Below, in pieces: positions 26,213 to 36,710 of a stretch of DNA of 64,000 bases. The notes under the pieces were generated by a model. That model was given only the letters and a program-made list of their open reading frames with translations, made no database searches and was not told the DNA's origin. The position numbers were made by a program, and so were the translations under genes. The stretch comes from Candidatus Magnetocorallium paracelense (lineage in GTDB: Bacteria > Nitrospirota > Thermodesulfovibrionia > Thermodesulfovibrionales > Magnetobacteriaceae). The stretch lies in assembly GCA_029001845.1 (NCBI GenBank), contig JAREWP010000024.1, positions 1 through 64,000 on the forward strand, read 5' to 3'. How positions within the stretch are numbered: position 1 is the first letter of the stretch; each line of letters begins with the position of its first letter.

Positions 26213-29200
26213 TTATTCTTCTAATGTGTCGCTCTCGTCTGAACTTGTAGAGCTGTCTTCAGATAGGGGGGATGCACTAGTGGCGAATTTTCCTAACTGT
26301 CGTGCTCTTTTATTTGCTTTTATTCTTTCTTTCTTATTGAGGGTGGAGCTATCCATTGTAGTCGATATAGGGAATTCGCCGTGACCTGGATAATTGGCCC
26401 AGTTCTTAATATCTTTGGCAGCTACCTGTCTTGTCTCGCCTTTACCTGCCATCATTGAAGGCATGGCGGGTGCACTCAAACTGTATACTTGTCCGGGCGC
26501 ATACTCTAATAATTTTTCCGCAGATGTTGTATTCCCTGCGCTTGCTTCTTCGTAAAGTTTTGTGTATCGTTTTCTGAAATTGAACCGTTTTTTTCTCCTT
26601 TCAGGATCATTCAATTGATTTGAGCTTCGATCAATGCTGCGTAGCTGAGCTTGTGCCTGGTTTGGTCGTGGGATTAATCTTGAGTTTAAGGTTTTGACTG
26701 GTGACCTTGAATTCATCTTTGCTGCCTCAATGGCAAGTGATGTAGTTACATGGGCTATAATGTGAGGCCCTTGACGACCACTTTGAACCATTGTTCCATA
26801 AGCTGTTGGGTATCTTCTATGCGACAGCTTGCAACTCTGTTGCAATATTTTGCTAATTTGATCCTTATCATTCACGGCTACATAATGCACTGCTTGAGCT
26901 GTTTTCTCCTGTTTCTTCTTCTTTTCTTGAGAAATCGCCTTCGGAGTTTTCGGTTTTTGCGCCTGTTTCGCCGCCTTCCCCATTCCCCCAACATCTACAT
27001 TCGTAACCGGATTCCCACCCACGAAGGCATAAATATTCAGCCCATCCACAGTACCGGCAGGATCGGAACAGGTCCACCTACCCAACCACGGGGCGTAGTA
27101 GCGCATGCCATAGTAGTAAAGACCGGTGGCGTCTTTTTCCTTACCGGAGTAGTGATAGTGCTTTTCTTTTACTTCCTTTTGGCTTTTGGCGGCAATGATG
27201 GCTGCGCCACCGTAGGGGTAGTATTCTTCGTAGCTGATAATATCCGCTTTTTCATCTACCTCCAAAATACCGGAGTTGAGGAGGTCGTTGAGTTGATATT
27301 GTAACTGATTTTTCTTTGTTCCCCCTTTAACATCTCCCTTTACCCAATAACGCCAGTCACAGAAACAGGAATCGCCATCCATTAATCGGACGGAATGCCA
27401 AGTCTTGGTATAGGTTATGGACGAACTACCGTTTGCTCTTTTTCCCTTTCGACGGATTTCAATCCCTCCGGCATAGAGGGTTTCATGAATGGTCCGGCCG
27501 GTATCGGTTTTTGTTTCAGAAATTTTTCTCACCCTGCGCCCCGCGCCATCGTAGATATAATATTCGGCGTCATTGTCGCCTCCGGTTCGTTTTATATGTA
27601 TAGCCGAGGCCATATTGTTTCTGAAATTCCAGGTCACTCCCGCCAAACCGTCCAGGGTTGTCATATTTCCATTCTTGTCATACTTGTAACTCAACAATAC
27701 AGGGTTGTTTGCTCCAAAGGAGCTATTTTGAATACGATTGCTATCCTGGTGAATAACCGTTTTACGGGAACTATTATATTTACTGTTCTTTATTGATGTA
27801 AGGTTGTCGCCCCCGTCGTATTCAAAATTTTGTGTGTATCTTTGAAGGGCTTGACCATTCGTGAGTTGGTGGCCTATTGTGTTGTAGAAGGCTTCGTTGA
27901 ATCTGTTTTGATTCTTTTGGACGTTTTTCCACATACCGGCGTGTTCCCTTCCTGTAGCTTTTTTGAGACGATAAAGTGAGTCGTAGGTGTAATCCGATTT
28001 GGGATCCACTTTCTCGTTTTTGAAGAAAACCGGCAGTGCCGCTTTATTAGTTACTGATGTAATATTACCGACCGGGTCGTGATGATAGATCAAATTTTGT
28101 ATAATCGTCCCATTACTCTTAGTGCTTTCAATACCTGTCAAACTAAAATTTTTCTGGTCATATGTATATCCGACAGTGATAGCGTTGCCAGATTTCTCAG
28201 ACGTTCTTTGACCCTTAGCGTTATATGTAATGCTTTGTAAATCCGGTGTCGAGTCATTACCTGCCCCTGCTTTTCCTGCCATCGGTCCCGCTGTCACACC
28301 CAATGATTTTAACCGGTTGGTTGTATAATAAACAGGCCCTTGCACATTGCCGTCTGCATCCGTAGAGGACGTGACACGGCCCAATGCGTCGTGAGTTCGG
28401 CTTGTTATGAAGCGGTCGGTCATCATTAGCTTCTCTAAAGGGGGCGGTAAAGGTATGGAAGAGAGGGCACTTCTCGTTTCGGTATGCTCTATTGGAGCAA
28501 TCAATTCTAATATCGCTTCCTTAACGTCATGCCAATCGGCTTGATTTTTATAATCTTCCTTTATCCATTCTCCTAAAAGAGAGGTGTCTCCCAAAATAGT
28601 AAACAAGGGCGACAGGGAGAGTCCGGCTTCATCCAGACTTATGACGGGTTTACCCCTAAGATTATTTTTTTCCGGTGTGCTGAAGAATGGGTTGTCGCCG
28701 TAGATGGTTCTTTTGACCGTTTGTGCTAAAGAAGACGCGCTGTCTCCTCCCTTCACATAGGTTTGGATGGGACGGTGGAGGTGATCGTAACTATGGTAGG
28801 TCTCGAATTTCCGGGAATCCTTACTGTATATAGGGTTTCCCATTACATCGGCCAGGGTCCATTCGGTGCCTGCGTCGGTGGAGACTGTCTTTACAGGTTT
28901 TTTCTCCAGGTTATAGATCGTTTCGAAATTATTTTTGGAAGGGACAAGGGCGTGAAGCCGTTGGTCGCTTTGAGTAAGCACATCTCCCAGTATGTCGTAA
29001 GTTGTGAAGACGGAGTTTTGTTCAACAGGAGGAACATTGAGCTGCCGGCTTTCCACAACCCTTTCCATACTGTCCAGTATATGGAAGAAAGGTGTGTCGG
29101 CAAATTTCTTTGTTTTTTGAATAGCCTCTTTATCCACGTCTGAACCGGCCTTTGGTTCGTATTCTCTCTCATTGAGCATATCGTTGGTGTCGTAATGGAG

Positions 29201-32200
29201 TGTGCTCCACGGGGAGGGTTGAAAGTTATTAAGATTACTGTAAAGTTTTTTATTCAAGTAACCATGGGCCTTGGGGGCCGCGTTTTCTCCGTCAAGGTTT
29301 CCAAAGAGGGTTTTCTCGAAAAAACCTTCGTAAGTGCGCACCAGAACTTTCCTTCCCAGAGCGTCGTAAAACAGGGTCGGCGAGTACCCGACCTGGTGAA
29401 GGGCTTTGTTATCTACGTATTGGTATGTTTCTGCAAAAAACGGTTCGTACTGTTTAATAGGCCGTCCTTTGTTGTCGTATCTTACGGCGCCTGATGTCCA
29501 CCAGCAGTTATCAACCTGTTTATTTTTTATTTTTTTTGATATCGGGTCGTAAACAGAGAGGATTCCGGTAAAGTCAAAAAACTCTTTGCTTTGCAATACC
29601 CTGCCAAATCCATTGCTGTATACAACGCTTTTTTGTATGCCGGATTCAGGAGTCGGGTTCGGTTCGCCGTTAATCAATGTATAATCAACATAATTCAGAT
29701 GAACGCTGTGCGCCGGAATCCCGAATTCTTTCCAGGAATGTAAATCGTAGTAAAAGAAGGACGCCGTATTTTGTAAATATTTTTTCGGATTTTTCATTAT
29801 ATCTTTAACGATCCGATAGGGGACAGGAGCTTTCGGTTCGTGAGGCATTGGGACGGGAGTATATTTGGAAACAGGTTCAAATCCAACGGTCTCGCTCCCT
29901 TGTCGGCCTTGATGACTGGACACGATAACCATTCCCAGTGGGTCAAAGAGTACCTCTGAAACATTGTTGTTGATATCTTTTATTTTAATGGGTTGCATGG
30001 TTTGATAATCGATCTCTTCAGTCGTTGTCAGGCTTCCTAAAGGATCGACCACTGAGGTCGCCATCATATAATAACTGTTGTCATATTTGTAACTCGTCTT
30101 CGGTGTCTGCGGGGTGACTCCTGTTTTGCTCCCAAAATAAACCGCATAGTATTGAAAAGGGTCGAAATAGGCATTTGGAAGATAGAATGTATCATGGTCA
30201 TAATAACTTTGTGAGCTTCCCGGATTCCAATAATAAAGCTTTTCCCGAGGGTTTCCGGAATAGGTAACGTATCCGCCTTTTGCTCCGTGAAATTTAGAGG
30301 AGTCTCCAGTGGTCAACAAAGGCTTCAGATCCTCTTTCATAAATCGAAACTCATCACTGCTTTCCAGTTTATTCCTATCAAAGGCGACCTCTTCCGTACG
30401 GTGGAGTAGTTCCTGTGCCGTTATCTTGCCTAAAGGCAACTCTTTTTTCGTTTTTGCGTCAAAATAGTAATCCCGTTCCCAATGCAACAATTCGGCTAAG
30501 GGAGACCCCTTTTTCAAGGCCGCAGGTATATTGGTTTTAAGATAATTATATGTAAAATATTCCCCATCATTCGGGGATAGGTCGTTAATCTCATAACTCA
30601 GGTTCTCCTTTGGGGCCCCTAATAAGTAATAATCAACCACAGGAGTACTCTCCGGCGAATTGATCACCTTGTTCTCTTCATAATAGATCCATAGTTTTTC
30701 CTGCTGCGCCCTTGTCTGCAGGTCCATGCCGGGCGGTATATTGCCGCTTCTTCTCCCATAGTTGACGATGCAATGCTTCAAAATATGGCCGTATTTATCG
30801 ATTTCTATTGTAAAGCCGTGTGTGATTTTCGGATCTAACCCGTTACGTTCATAATCATAATCGATGTCTTCCATAACATACGAGAAAAAAGCCGCGTATT
30901 TATTGCCGGCCTTTTCCTGCAATTGCTTAACACAGTACTGCGATTCGGATACCGAATAGGGGATTTTCTGCCACGGCGTTGAGTCGTTTCCGTATGTCTC
31001 ACTGCGCAACACCGCGCCGTACAGGGTCTCATGCGCCTCCCTTGTCACGAATGGTTCTGAAATGTTTTGATTCAGATGAAATTTGGTTACAGGCATTTTA
31101 TATGGTTGAGTACCATCGTTCCAATACTCTTTTCGATATTGGGCGATTAAGTCCTGATCCTCCAGGTATGCACCGGTATGGTACCATGTCTTTGTAACAG
31201 CGGGTGGCGGATTGTAAGCGGCCTTATTCGGGTCGGTGTCAGGCATAAAATCCTTAAACCCCGAGGAGTCGGTCCTCTCCACATACCCAAAACCGCGAAA
31301 TTCGCGCTCCATTCCGTCAAAATAGCCGTGGCGATACCAATATGAACTCGTCATGGTCGTTTCAGACACGGCGTCGGTATGAACAATCGAAGCGATCACG
31401 TTTACAGGTGAGGCCAGGGTCGTTATCCATGGTATGTCGCATGCTTTATCCTTTAAATAAAATTCTGTCGAGCAGGCGTAATTAATGGTTGTAGTTGCGC
31501 CCATATTGTTGTCTATCTTGTTCAACAGGTAAGGTTTTTGCGAATAAACGGAGGGATTGCCGTCGTTGTCCGTGGTTTTTACCAGGTTAAAGTCATAAAA
31601 CCACTGACGCGGAACAATGCCCCTTTTCTGAAACACCAGGCACGATGTTCCGTTGCCTTTGACGTCCGTGAAAAATATCTTGTCCAATGGGCTCCATTGA
31701 GCGGGTAGATGAAGTTTAACCGGTTCAATGTCAAAACCATTTCCGCTTCGGTTCCGGTATATCTCGACACTGTCGGGGTAGATGTAGGCAATATCCATGA
31801 GTCCCGAACCATCAATATCGGCAAGCATTAAACGCTCTGTATGAAAATCTTCAAATCTAGGTGCATTTTCCATAACCACTTTTTTGCCGAACTTACCATA
31901 TCCCAAACCGGGCCAACACTCCACCATGCCATTGGAGATGCGCACCCTCTGTGCGCTTCCGGCGCCCAGCATATCGGCAAAACGTATTATTTCGACAGGC
32001 GTATCCCCTTTGGAAGCAGGTGTTTCAAAGTCGCGGGTATGCAGAAACGCCGCGCCGTATCCGGCCAGTCCTTCAGAGGGATTGACCCTTACATTGTCCT
32101 CTTCCAGAAGCACGATGTCGTTCAATCCATTTCCGGTCACGTCCGCATGGGAGTTGTAAGGATAATGAAAATTTGCCGGAAAGGATTTAAAAGGGGTAAA

Positions 32201-33673
32201 CCCGCCCCATTTATGGTCATCTCCCATTTGATAATACCCCCTTTGATCGGGCAGGCTTACCATCAGATCCAGTTTGCCGGCGCCGTTAATATCAGCCAGC
32301 GAGTGTGTCTCATCCTCCGCCCCACAGCTCATGGGAAATGCAATGGGGTGTTCACAACCGTATTCGACATTATTTTCGGATATTTTTACAGGTTCGCGAT
32401 ACGAGACTGTTTCTCCGTCTGTATAGAGCAAACCGGGAAGACCCTCGCTATAGAGGTCAACCATTTGAAAGGCGGGTGTATCATGTACGGCTTTGACGGT
32501 TTGACCGTACAGCTCATTAAACTGTTCGAATCCATGGGATTTATACCCCTTTTCAGTATGTAAAAACGGGGTGTAATCAAACTCTAAAGCCGGCATTGCC
32601 CTGGTTTGGTAAGGGGGATCTCCATCATTTTCAAACCGCCGGCCCTCTTCCCGGGCGCTTTTGAGAAAGCTGAAAAAGGGTCCGGCTTTATACTCCAACT
32701 TTAGAACACGGGTAAGCACTGGCGCGTTATACACCTCCGGGAAATAATGAAACAACAGCACATGCCGGCACAGACGATATGTGCGTATCTCGAATCCGGC
32801 GCTGTATGTGGAAAAAGGGTCTTGCCGGTGAAGCCATGTATTATCTTTTGGGATTGTATGGGGAGTTGAGTTGGATGGATCTATACTGTACTCGCCGTAA
32901 TCGAAGGCAACCTCAAAATGCCATGTCACTTCATTCGGACTTATTCCGCTTTCGCCGGTTATGAGTGATCCGGTAACAGGCTTATCATTTCCATATTTTA
33001 CCTTGCCAAGGTATGTATTGGTTTGACAATCCCTGGCAGTATTTGAAATTGTTGCAGGAACATTATCGCTGTTTTCCTTCTTATATTCATAAAAAATATG
33101 ATTGCCTTTTGCGTCATAACTCTCTTCCGGCATCCACTTAAAGATATGTGTTTTGTCATTGGGGTCGAATATTCTGGCAGTGCTGCTTTTGCCGAAAATA
33201 TGCGTCACATTATCGCCGTTTGTTACCTTCCAGAACCGGTCGGAGCCGTCTTTTTGATTAACAAAATATTCGATGCGTGAAAAATCGGATTCAACACGAG
33301 GCATAAAACGGGTTACTTCATAGGTTTTATTACCGATTGTTTTAGGAGTGACAATCGGCTTGTTATGATCGTTCAGCGCCTTTACCAATAAATCCGCACC
33401 GGATAATATAAAGGTGTCGTTGCAGTCATATCTGGGAACACCCTTTGATATGCGGCGCGATATATCCGGTACTGAAAGGGAAAAGCCCATGCCAAACTCG
33501 GAGTTTCCGTCACCAGAACTGAAATCGATGCCAAGTCGAGGCTCGAATCCACGGCACGGCGTTGCCGGGATTGGGATTGACAGCTCCGCTGCGCCGCTGA
33601 ATTCGTGAGGCACAAAGGTTTCGCCCATCCCCTGCACGGTTCCGCCACCTTTTGGTAGGGAAGGAGAGATCAC
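26213..33673 (-). CDS. Tc toxin TcB-TcC fusion (SpvB/TcdB-Rhs) with C-terminal effector region
   Basis: This 2486-residue protein begins with the SpvB domain (SLPKGGGTVQGMGETF, then ELSIPIPATPCRGFEPRLGI and GFSLSVPDISRRISKGVPRYD). TcdB mid/N VCBS-like repeats follow (e.g. SLADINGAGKLDLMVSLPD, ADIDGSGLMDIAYIYPDSV). A long YD/Rhs region ends in the conserved core GLYYYGMRYYAPWLGRW then DPAGTVDGLNIYAFVGGNP, where the TcC aspartyl self-cleavage site lies. In Tc toxins B and C together form a shell that encloses the cleaved effector, which TcA injects. Separate tcB and tcC genes are usual; here they are one. The last about 255 residues are an unrecognised, Lys-rich effector candidate. It lies downstream of the TcA genes on the same strand. 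Confidence 0.93.
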   Translation of the reverse strand: MISPSLPKGGGTVQGMGETFVPHEFSGAAELSIPIPATPCRGFEPRLGIDFSSGDGNSEFGMGFSLSVPDISRRISKGVPRYDCNDTFILSGADLLVKALNDHNKPIVTPKTIGNKTYEVTRFMPRVESDFSRIEYFVNQKDGSDRFWKVTNGDNVTHIFGKSSTARIFDPNDKTHIFKWMPEESYDAKGNHIFYEYKKENSDNVPATISNTARDCQTNTYLGKVKYGNDKPVTGSLITGESGISPNEVTWHFEVAFDYGEYSIDPSNSTPHTIPKDNTWLHRQDPFSTYSAGFEIRTYRLCRHVLLFHYFPEVYNAPVLTRVLKLEYKAGPFFSFLKSAREEGRRFENDGDPPYQTRAMPALEFDYTPFLHTEKGYKSHGFEQFNELYGQTVKAVHDTPAFQMVDLYSEGLPGLLYTDGETVSYREPVKISENNVEYGCEHPIAFPMSCGAEDETHSLADINGAGKLDLMVSLPDQRGYYQMGDDHKWGGFTPFKSFPANFHYPYNSHADVTGNGLNDIVLLEEDNVRVNPSEGLAGYGAAFLHTRDFETPASKGDTPVEIIRFADMLGAGSAQRVRISNGMVECWPGLGYGKFGKKVVMENAPRFEDFHTERLMLADIDGSGLMDIAYIYPDSVEIYRNRSGNGFDIEPVKLHLPAQWSPLDKIFFTDVKGNGTSCLVFQKRGIVPRQWFYDFNLVKTTDNDGNPSVYSQKPYLLNKIDNNMGATTTINYACSTEFYLKDKACDIPWITTLASPVNVIASIVHTDAVSETTMTSSYWYRHGYFDGMEREFRGFGYVERTDSSGFKDFMPDTDPNKAAYNPPPAVTKTWYHTGAYLEDQDLIAQYRKEYWNDGTQPYKMPVTKFHLNQNISEPFVTREAHETLYGAVLRSETYGNDSTPWQKIPYSVSESQYCVKQLQEKAGNKYAAFFSYVMEDIDYDYERNGLDPKITHGFTIEIDKYGHILKHCIVNYGRRSGNIPPGMDLQTRAQQEKLWIYYEENKVINSPESTPVVDYYLLGAPKENLSYEINDLSPNDGEYFTYNYLKTNIPAALKKGSPLAELLHWERDYYFDAKTKKELPLGKITAQELLHRTEEVAFDRNKLESSDEFRFMKEDLKPLLTTGDSSKFHGAKGGYVTYSGNPREKLYYWNPGSSQSYYDHDTFYLPNAYFDPFQYYAVYFGSKTGVTPQTPKTSYKYDNSYYMMATSVVDPLGSLTTTEEIDYQTMQPIKIKDINNNVSEVLFDPLGMVIVSSHQGRQGSETVGFEPVSKYTPVPMPHEPKAPVPYRIVKDIMKNPKKYLQNTASFFYYDLHSWKEFGIPAHSVHLNYVDYTLINGEPNPTPESGIQKSVVYSNGFGRVLQSKEFFDFTGILSVYDPISKKIKNKQVDNCWWTSGAVRYDNKGRPIKQYEPFFAETYQYVDNKALHQVGYSPTLFYDALGRKVLVRTYEGFFEKTLFGNLDGENAAPKAHGYLNKKLYSNLNNFQPSPWSTLHYDTNDMLNEREYEPKAGSDVDKEAIQKTKKFADTPFFHILDSMERVVESRQLNVPPVEQNSVFTTYDILGDVLTQSDQRLHALVPSKNNFETIYNLEKKPVKTVSTDAGTEWTLADVMGNPIYSKDSRKFETYHSYDHLHRPIQTYVKGGDSASSLAQTVKRTIYGDNPFFSTPEKNNLRGKPVISLDEAGLSLSPLFTILGDTSLLGEWIKEDYKNQADWHDVKEAILELIAPIEHTETRSALSSIPLPPPLEKLMMTDRFITSRTHDALGRVTSSTDADGNVQGPVYYTTNRLKSLGVTAGPMAGKAGAGNDSTPDLQSITYNAKGQRTSEKSGNAITVGYTYDQKNFSLTGIESTKSNGTIIQNLIYHHDPVGNITSVTNKAALPVFFKNEKVDPKSDYTYDSLYRLKKATGREHAGMWKNVQKNQNRFNEAFYNTIGHQLTNGQALQRYTQNFEYDGGDNLTSIKNSKYNSSRKTVIHQDSNRIQNSSFGANNPVLLSYKYDKNGNMTTLDGLAGVTWNFRNNMASAIHIKRTGGDNDAEYYIYDGAGRRVRKISETKTDTGRTIHETLYAGGIEIRRKGKRANGSSSITYTKTWHSVRLMDGDSCFCDWRYWVKGDVKGGTKKNQLQYQLNDLLNSGILEVDEKADIISYEEYYPYGGAAIIAAKSQKEVKEKHYHYSGKEKDATGLYYYGMRYYAPWLGRWTCSDPAGTVDGLNIYAFVGGNPVTNVDVGGMGKAAKQAQKPKTPKAISQEKKKKQEKTAQAVHYVAVNDKDQISKILQQSCKLSHRRYPTAYGTMVQSGRQGPHIIAHVTTSLAIEAAKMNSRSPVKTLNSRLIPRPNQAQAQLRSIDRSSNQLNDPERRKKRFNFRKRYTKLYEEASAGNTTSAEKLLEYAPGQVYSLSAPAMPSMMAGKGETRQVAAKDIKNWANYPGHGEFPISTTMDSSTLNKKERIKANKRARQLGKFATSASPLSEDSSTSSDESDTLEE

Positions 33674-33905
33674 GTTTATTTTTGATTTTGATCGGTTTTT
33701 TGAGTTATCGGAGATGATTGTTTTTTAATTGTGAATTGTCAACTGTTAATTGTTAATGGCTAAATTTTTTATGGATAAGGTTTTTTCATTGATAATTATC
33801 AATTCACCGGTAATAATTAGACTCATTGACAATTGTCAATTAATAATTATTAATGGATAGATTTTTTAATTTTGAGTTATTAATTAGACAGATATTAATT
33901 CACAA
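33674..33905. other. AT-rich spacer between TcaB-like and TcB-TcC genes
   Basis: The 232 bases are dominated by iterated AATTGTCAATTAATAATTA-type sequence with several short palindromes (TGATAATTATCA, GACAATTGTC). No gene. It may carry a promoter for the TcB-TcC gene. Confidence 0.45.
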
Positions 33906-36710
33906 TTATTTCGCTTCCTTGCAACTAAAATCAATAAGAAGAATAAGGTTCTTAAGACTTTTCGGCATTTTCTCACTGTTTTTTACTTCCAGCGTCAACT
34001 TTTCAGGAGTAATGGCTAGCGCAATTCCACCTTTAGGAACATCCCCGGTTGCAATTGTCCAAACACCTGTTTTTGTATTATGCACAGGATTCCAATTTGA
34101 AAATGAAATCGCAGTATCTCCATCTGTCTGTATAATCAAAGTCAATGATTTCATTGATAGTTGTGCGCCATCGCCATGCCCGATCAACGACAACTTCGTA
34201 ATCTCATAATCCTTCTGGTTCCTCCGTAAACTTTGCGGATTAATAGATATTTTCATTGGTTCGGAGTTTGTCTGGTTCATAAACCCGTTCCATTCTCCCG
34301 GATATTCCTGGGCAAGAGAGATCATATGTTTTCCGGCATAATCTCCCCGATTGTCTTCAACTGCTTTTTTGTACGCTAAACTTCCTGAAAGCGCCGTGTA
34401 TTTCATCTGAATAATAACGTCCGTAAGTGCGTCAAAATCTATCGCATTTTCTGCAAAAGGTATGTCAAGGGCCCAAACGGATGCCGCGCCGGTGCCTTCA
34501 AAGGGCAAATACCTTTCATCATGAAAATTCAGCTCGAAAAGGCCTGAATCGTTTACGCCTTTTGATATGGCGACTTGTTGGTTATTGGGTCTGACGTCGA
34601 CCTTTAGCGCCGGGCCGGCTGTCCGGTAATCAGAAGGTTTAAGTAAGTGCTTAACTGCCTTTTCTCCTGAGCCGTCATCTGAAACAATAATCCTGTTTGA
34701 CAACTGCGTCAATGTGGCGTGAATGTTTTGATAGGGTCCCAAAACCATTGGTAATGTTATCGAAAGGCTCTTGATCTGTCTGCAATAATGGCCCGGAAAG
34801 TCAAAGGCAAAGTCTTTTTCGACAATATCAAAAACACAGCTCCCTTTGGACTTTAAATCAACCAAGGCCATAGGATCTAATTGAGCAAGAGAGATTGTCT
34901 TCTCAATCTCCAGACGGTGTTCGTTTTGCTCGTAAAAGAGTTTTCCCATGCGTTGAAGATCGAGCATAAGCGCACTGCCGGCAAGCAAGCCCTGATGCAG
35001 ACCGTCCCAAATGCCGGGCTTGATAAAACCCGTGGTTGGCGCCTCTTCAACACGGCCCATACGTTCAAAGCGCCATGCATTCTCCGCCTGTACGGCTGTC
35101 TCGTACGCCAAATGATAGGCTTGAAAATAGAGGGCCGACACCTTACCGGCATACCACCGGTACAACTGAACATTGGTGAATTTCCTTTTATAAAATCCCT
35201 CTATGTTTTTTGTTTGTTCCATGTTTTTATCTAAAAGCGTTATCTCCTGCTCGGCCTGGTTTTCCTGGTATTGGGCCGAGAGTATCCGGTATTGGATTTG
35301 TTGAATGTCATCGCGGGCCATTGTTTCCTGTAACAGCCAATCCTGACCGCGGCGCTGGAAAGATGCCTTTGTTCCAGCCAGACCGGATCGCATGCCATGG
35401 AGACTGCCTGCGCTTTGGGCGGCGCTTGCGCCTTGTTGAACGGACTGGCCGAAATTCATTCCACCGTCTGATAAACCGAAAATATTTGGCATTAAAAACA
35501 AGACAGCCGCAGCTATTTCGACATCTTCAATCTTAGATTGCACTGTAATGGCTTTGTTACTCAGATTCAGTTCCGCCTTTTCTCCGGGTGTAAGGTCGTT
35601 TTTAATAAGCCTGGTATAGTGGTTCAAGCGGTTTTGCGCGCCATTCAGACCGGCTTGTAAGGATGCAATGGTGTGTTTTGCGGCGCTGAGTTGCGCTTTT
35701 TTAATAGATTTATTCAATTCCAGTATGTGCTGTTGATTGGTGTTATACAACATGGCCAACTGTTCGGCGTCTTTTTTCTCCAACGCAGCCAACAACGATT
35801 GACCGAGCTGTATAACGGTTTGGGTGATCTCTTTGGCCTTTTCGATCATTACGGTAAACCTGTAATAGGGTATCTCCATATCGGAATAACCCTGTGTTTC
35901 CGAAACGCCCTGACCCGAAGCGGCCTGTTCAACAAGTTCCATGGGATTAATGGGAGGTGAAAAAAGCGGTAAAATGTCTCTTTTGCCTTCAATGTTCAGA
36001 CCGTGACGTATGTCATAGATGCGTTGTTTGACAGTGTCCCAACAATCAAGCAATTGCCGGTTTGGCGGAATCTCGTAAAGGGGTTGAGACCAAAGGCCTT
36101 CACCTTTAGTTCCCACATATATGGTCGTATCGTTGTTGTAAATAAACTGAATATCCGATTTGCTTGATATTCCAGGCACTTGTGTCCAGGTTGCTCCCTT
36201 ATCTCTTAGTATCCACAGACCGGCATTGTGTGTTCCCACGTAAACGGAGTTGCTATAGCCGTCTAAGCAAGTAATATGATTTAACTCTTTGTGAGGGGGG
36301 GTGAGTTTGGAATTAGGAAATGCCCATATGTTTTCGCTTTCCCATTCGCAACGTAATAGTCCATTTTCTTTTGTGCCAACAAAGACAAGGTCGCCATCGT
36401 TGAATAAACAAGTAATATACGTTTTGAATAAAGATTGTGTTACTGCTAAGGGGGGATTATTATTAATAATGAAGTAAAGCCCATTAATGGATCCTATAAA
36501 AACAAGGTCAATAAGTGCACAACATATACATGTAATTTGAGACTCATTGGGTAGAGTATGTTTTTGCCACGTTTCATTCCTCCTAATATGAAGAATATTA
36601 TTAATTGCTACATAAACAACATCAGCGTTAACATATATACAAGTGACACTTCCTGAAGTTGGTGCGTGCTTCCCTATAGGTTGGCTCCACGTACCTTTAT
36701 TTACCGACAT
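33906..36710 (-). CDS. Tc toxin TcA subunit, C-terminal part (TcaB-like), with propeller repeats
   Basis: This protein of about 934 residues starts with about five propeller-type repeats (motif ITC-x-x-x-x-D-x-VYVGT-x-x-GLW, e.g. DGYSNSVYVGTHNAGLW) in the first 210 residues. It then shows the TcA neuraminidase-like, pore-forming and linker regions: coiled-coil stretches, ALKVDVRPNNQQ-type region, and the C-terminal beta-rich part with FNLHDER-like LNFHDERYLPFEGTGA and WALDIP, which are strong TcA/TcaB landmarks. TcA forms the pentameric injection needle. I placed the start at the ATG at 36710, with GGAG before it; this ATG overlaps the stop of the preceding frame (ATGTCGGTAAATAA), so coupling or a shift from the upstream half is likely. 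Confidence 0.85.
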   Translation of the reverse strand: MSVNKGTWSQPIGKHAPTSGSVTCIYVNADVVYVAINNILHIRRNETWQKHTLPNESQITCICCALIDLVFIGSINGLYFIINNNPPLAVTQSLFKTYITCLFNDGDLVFVGTKENGLLRCEWESENIWAFPNSKLTPPHKELNHITCLDGYSNSVYVGTHNAGLWILRDKGATWTQVPGISSKSDIQFIYNNDTTIYVGTKGEGLWSQPLYEIPPNRQLLDCWDTVKQRIYDIRHGLNIEGKRDILPLFSPPINPMELVEQAASGQGVSETQGYSDMEIPYYRFTVMIEKAKEITQTVIQLGQSLLAALEKKDAEQLAMLYNTNQQHILELNKSIKKAQLSAAKHTIASLQAGLNGAQNRLNHYTRLIKNDLTPGEKAELNLSNKAITVQSKIEDVEIAAAVLFLMPNIFGLSDGGMNFGQSVQQGASAAQSAGSLHGMRSGLAGTKASFQRRGQDWLLQETMARDDIQQIQYRILSAQYQENQAEQEITLLDKNMEQTKNIEGFYKRKFTNVQLYRWYAGKVSALYFQAYHLAYETAVQAENAWRFERMGRVEEAPTTGFIKPGIWDGLHQGLLAGSALMLDLQRMGKLFYEQNEHRLEIEKTISLAQLDPMALVDLKSKGSCVFDIVEKDFAFDFPGHYCRQIKSLSITLPMVLGPYQNIHATLTQLSNRIIVSDDGSGEKAVKHLLKPSDYRTAGPALKVDVRPNNQQVAISKGVNDSGLFELNFHDERYLPFEGTGAASVWALDIPFAENAIDFDALTDVIIQMKYTALSGSLAYKKAVEDNRGDYAGKHMISLAQEYPGEWNGFMNQTNSEPMKISINPQSLRRNQKDYEITKLSLIGHGDGAQLSMKSLTLIIQTDGDTAISFSNWNPVHNTKTGVWTIATGDVPKGGIALAITPEKLTLEVKNSEKMPKSLKNLILLIDFSCKEAK

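Noticed and set aside
31841..32563. 240-residue plus-strand frame inside the TcB-TcC gene
   Set aside because: It is antisense to strongly conserved TcdB repeats, has Cys/His/Arg-rich composition unlike a protein family and no ribosome binding site.
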